The notes under the pieces are model-generated. The model saw only the letters and a program-made list of their open reading frames with translations, had not been told where the DNA came from and searched no databases. 64,000 nt of DNA from Aldrovandia affinis (lineage: Eukaryota; Chordata; Actinopteri; Notacanthiformes; Halosauridae): assembly GCA_029706075.1 (NCBI GenBank), contig JAINUG010000328.1, positions 620,001 to 684,000 on the forward strand, written 5' to 3'. A program made the position numbers and the translations under genes. Positions 63,077 to 64,000 of this stretch are shown one piece after another; position 1 is the first letter of the stretch, and each line of letters opens with the position of its first letter.

Positions 63077-64000
63077 CAGGGGCCCAGATTAGGGTAAAAA
63101 TCATACTTGTCAAAGGGCAAGTATCTTAGAAAAGATACTTGTCCTTCCAAAAAGTTACTTGTCCTTGGTCTATTCACCTTCCAATTTTCCTGGAAAGTGT
63201 GATCTCTGCTCTCAGAACCATATTTTCACTGAGTTTTTAGCTGATCTTTGGTTTTAGTGGGGGCTGGACTTGCACCCCCAATAAATCTCCACTATGTCGT
63301 ATGTAGCCAAAAGATAGACACGTCAGTTAATGTTATTTCTTTTCTACATGGATATTTATGTTTGACTTGTGCAGTGTGTGCTCATGGGACTGTGTAGCAG
63401 TGAAGCTCTGACAGGTGCCCGCAGGTGCAATTTCAAACAGCAAATTTAACACTGTATATGTGTCAAAATCAACACAAATTAGGTGTACATGTGGGACTCA
63501 CTTTTGGTAGTGTTGATGTTTTAACACTATGAGAGAGTTGGATTTTTTACTTATGGGTGTCAAAACGGAACACTTTCACAGTGTTTACTTGTCAATATGA
63601 AGGGTTCATATTTATTTTCCAAGTGTTAAAAGTCATTCATTAAATGTTAAATCATGACACCTGTAAGGTATTAATTTTTAAAACCAGTGTTTGAAATCTG
63701 TGTAGGTCAGATATATTGCTTAAATATAGTACAGAATTATGAGTCTGATGTCTATCAAAAGCATTTTATTCTGTCAACTTCAGTCCATTCTTATTGAGGC
63801 ATGTGACCAAAAAAATACATACAGTAAATACATTTAAAAAAGTAACAATAAGGGTGCTTGGCCCTGTATTGCTTTTCTTTTTTTCAGATTTTCCATTTGT
63901 TTGTTTGGTTAGAATAAAATAATAATAAAAATTTAAAGTTACATGCCTCTGTGACAATGTAAAAGTAATGGTCAGCCCCGTATGAAACTTGAGCATCAAA
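63077..64000. other. Unrecognised, with TTTAACACT-type short repeats
   Basis: 63087-63180 has short inverted pieces around AGATACTTGTCCTT and AAGGGCAAGTATCTT. 63425-63660 repeats GTGTCAAAA, TTTTAACACT and CACAGTGTTTA, a degenerate fish repeat. No gene found. Confidence 0.4.

Overview
The window is vertebrate nuclear DNA, almost certainly from a teleost fish. It holds one split host gene of the secretin-receptor (class B GPCR) family spread over about 24 kb. Around it are fish-type repeats: L2 and CR1-like LINEs, tRNA-derived SINEs carrying the L2 tail, many hAT, Tc1, Harbinger-like and piggyBac-like DNA elements, and old LTR copies. I see no prokaryotic features, no CRISPR array and no convincing free-standing RNA gene. 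The species cannot be named from the sequence.

Left part (1-27,500), host gene: ten coding exons on the + strand (2164-26067) with good splice signals and matching phases spell the last extracellular-domain segment, all seven transmembrane helices and the cytoplasmic tail of a VIP/PACAP receptor. The closest match is VPAC2 (vipr2). The signal peptide and first extracellular-domain exons must lie upstream of the window. Ten exons fit exons 4-13 of the 13-exon vertebrate gene. The tail is short but ends in a class I PDZ ligand (TETTVL), like the mammalian TETSVI. The introns are filled by a Tc1 copy with a nested hAT element, a 3.8-kb LINE, a Harbinger-like element inserted in a 20-bp minisatellite, SINEs of two families, piggyBac-like TTAA elements and minisatellites.

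Middle part (27,500-43,800): no host coding sequence recognised. It has a piggyBac-like element, an L2 copy split by an LTR-like element, long CT/CA microsatellites, foldback MITEs, an L2 copy interrupted by a Tc1 transposase, a CR1/Rex-like LINE on the - strand, and SINEs.

Right part (44,000-64,000), nested mobile DNA: (i) 44,010-49,280 is a four-level nest: a Harbinger-like element holds a second copy of its own family, which holds a THAP-domain transposon, which holds a LINE of the type with a restriction-like endonuclease. Levels one to three can be read from target duplications and from an empty-site copy in the nest. (ii) 51,371-58,115 has two 196-bp direct repeats around a broken, intron-containing DUF4806-like gene on the - strand, itself carrying a hAT element, followed by a 2.8-kb ZMYM1-like hAT element. 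(iii) 58,116-62,699 is an old Ty3/Gypsy copy, seen as a leader and gag parts, interrupted by a 3.5-kb hAT element whose GTF2IRD2/ZBED-like transposase still has a 616-codon reading frame, despite a 60-bp in-frame piece of LINE/SINE tail in its BED finger.

All calls come from reading the sequence and recalled family features. No database search was run. Edges of repeats without target duplications are approximate.
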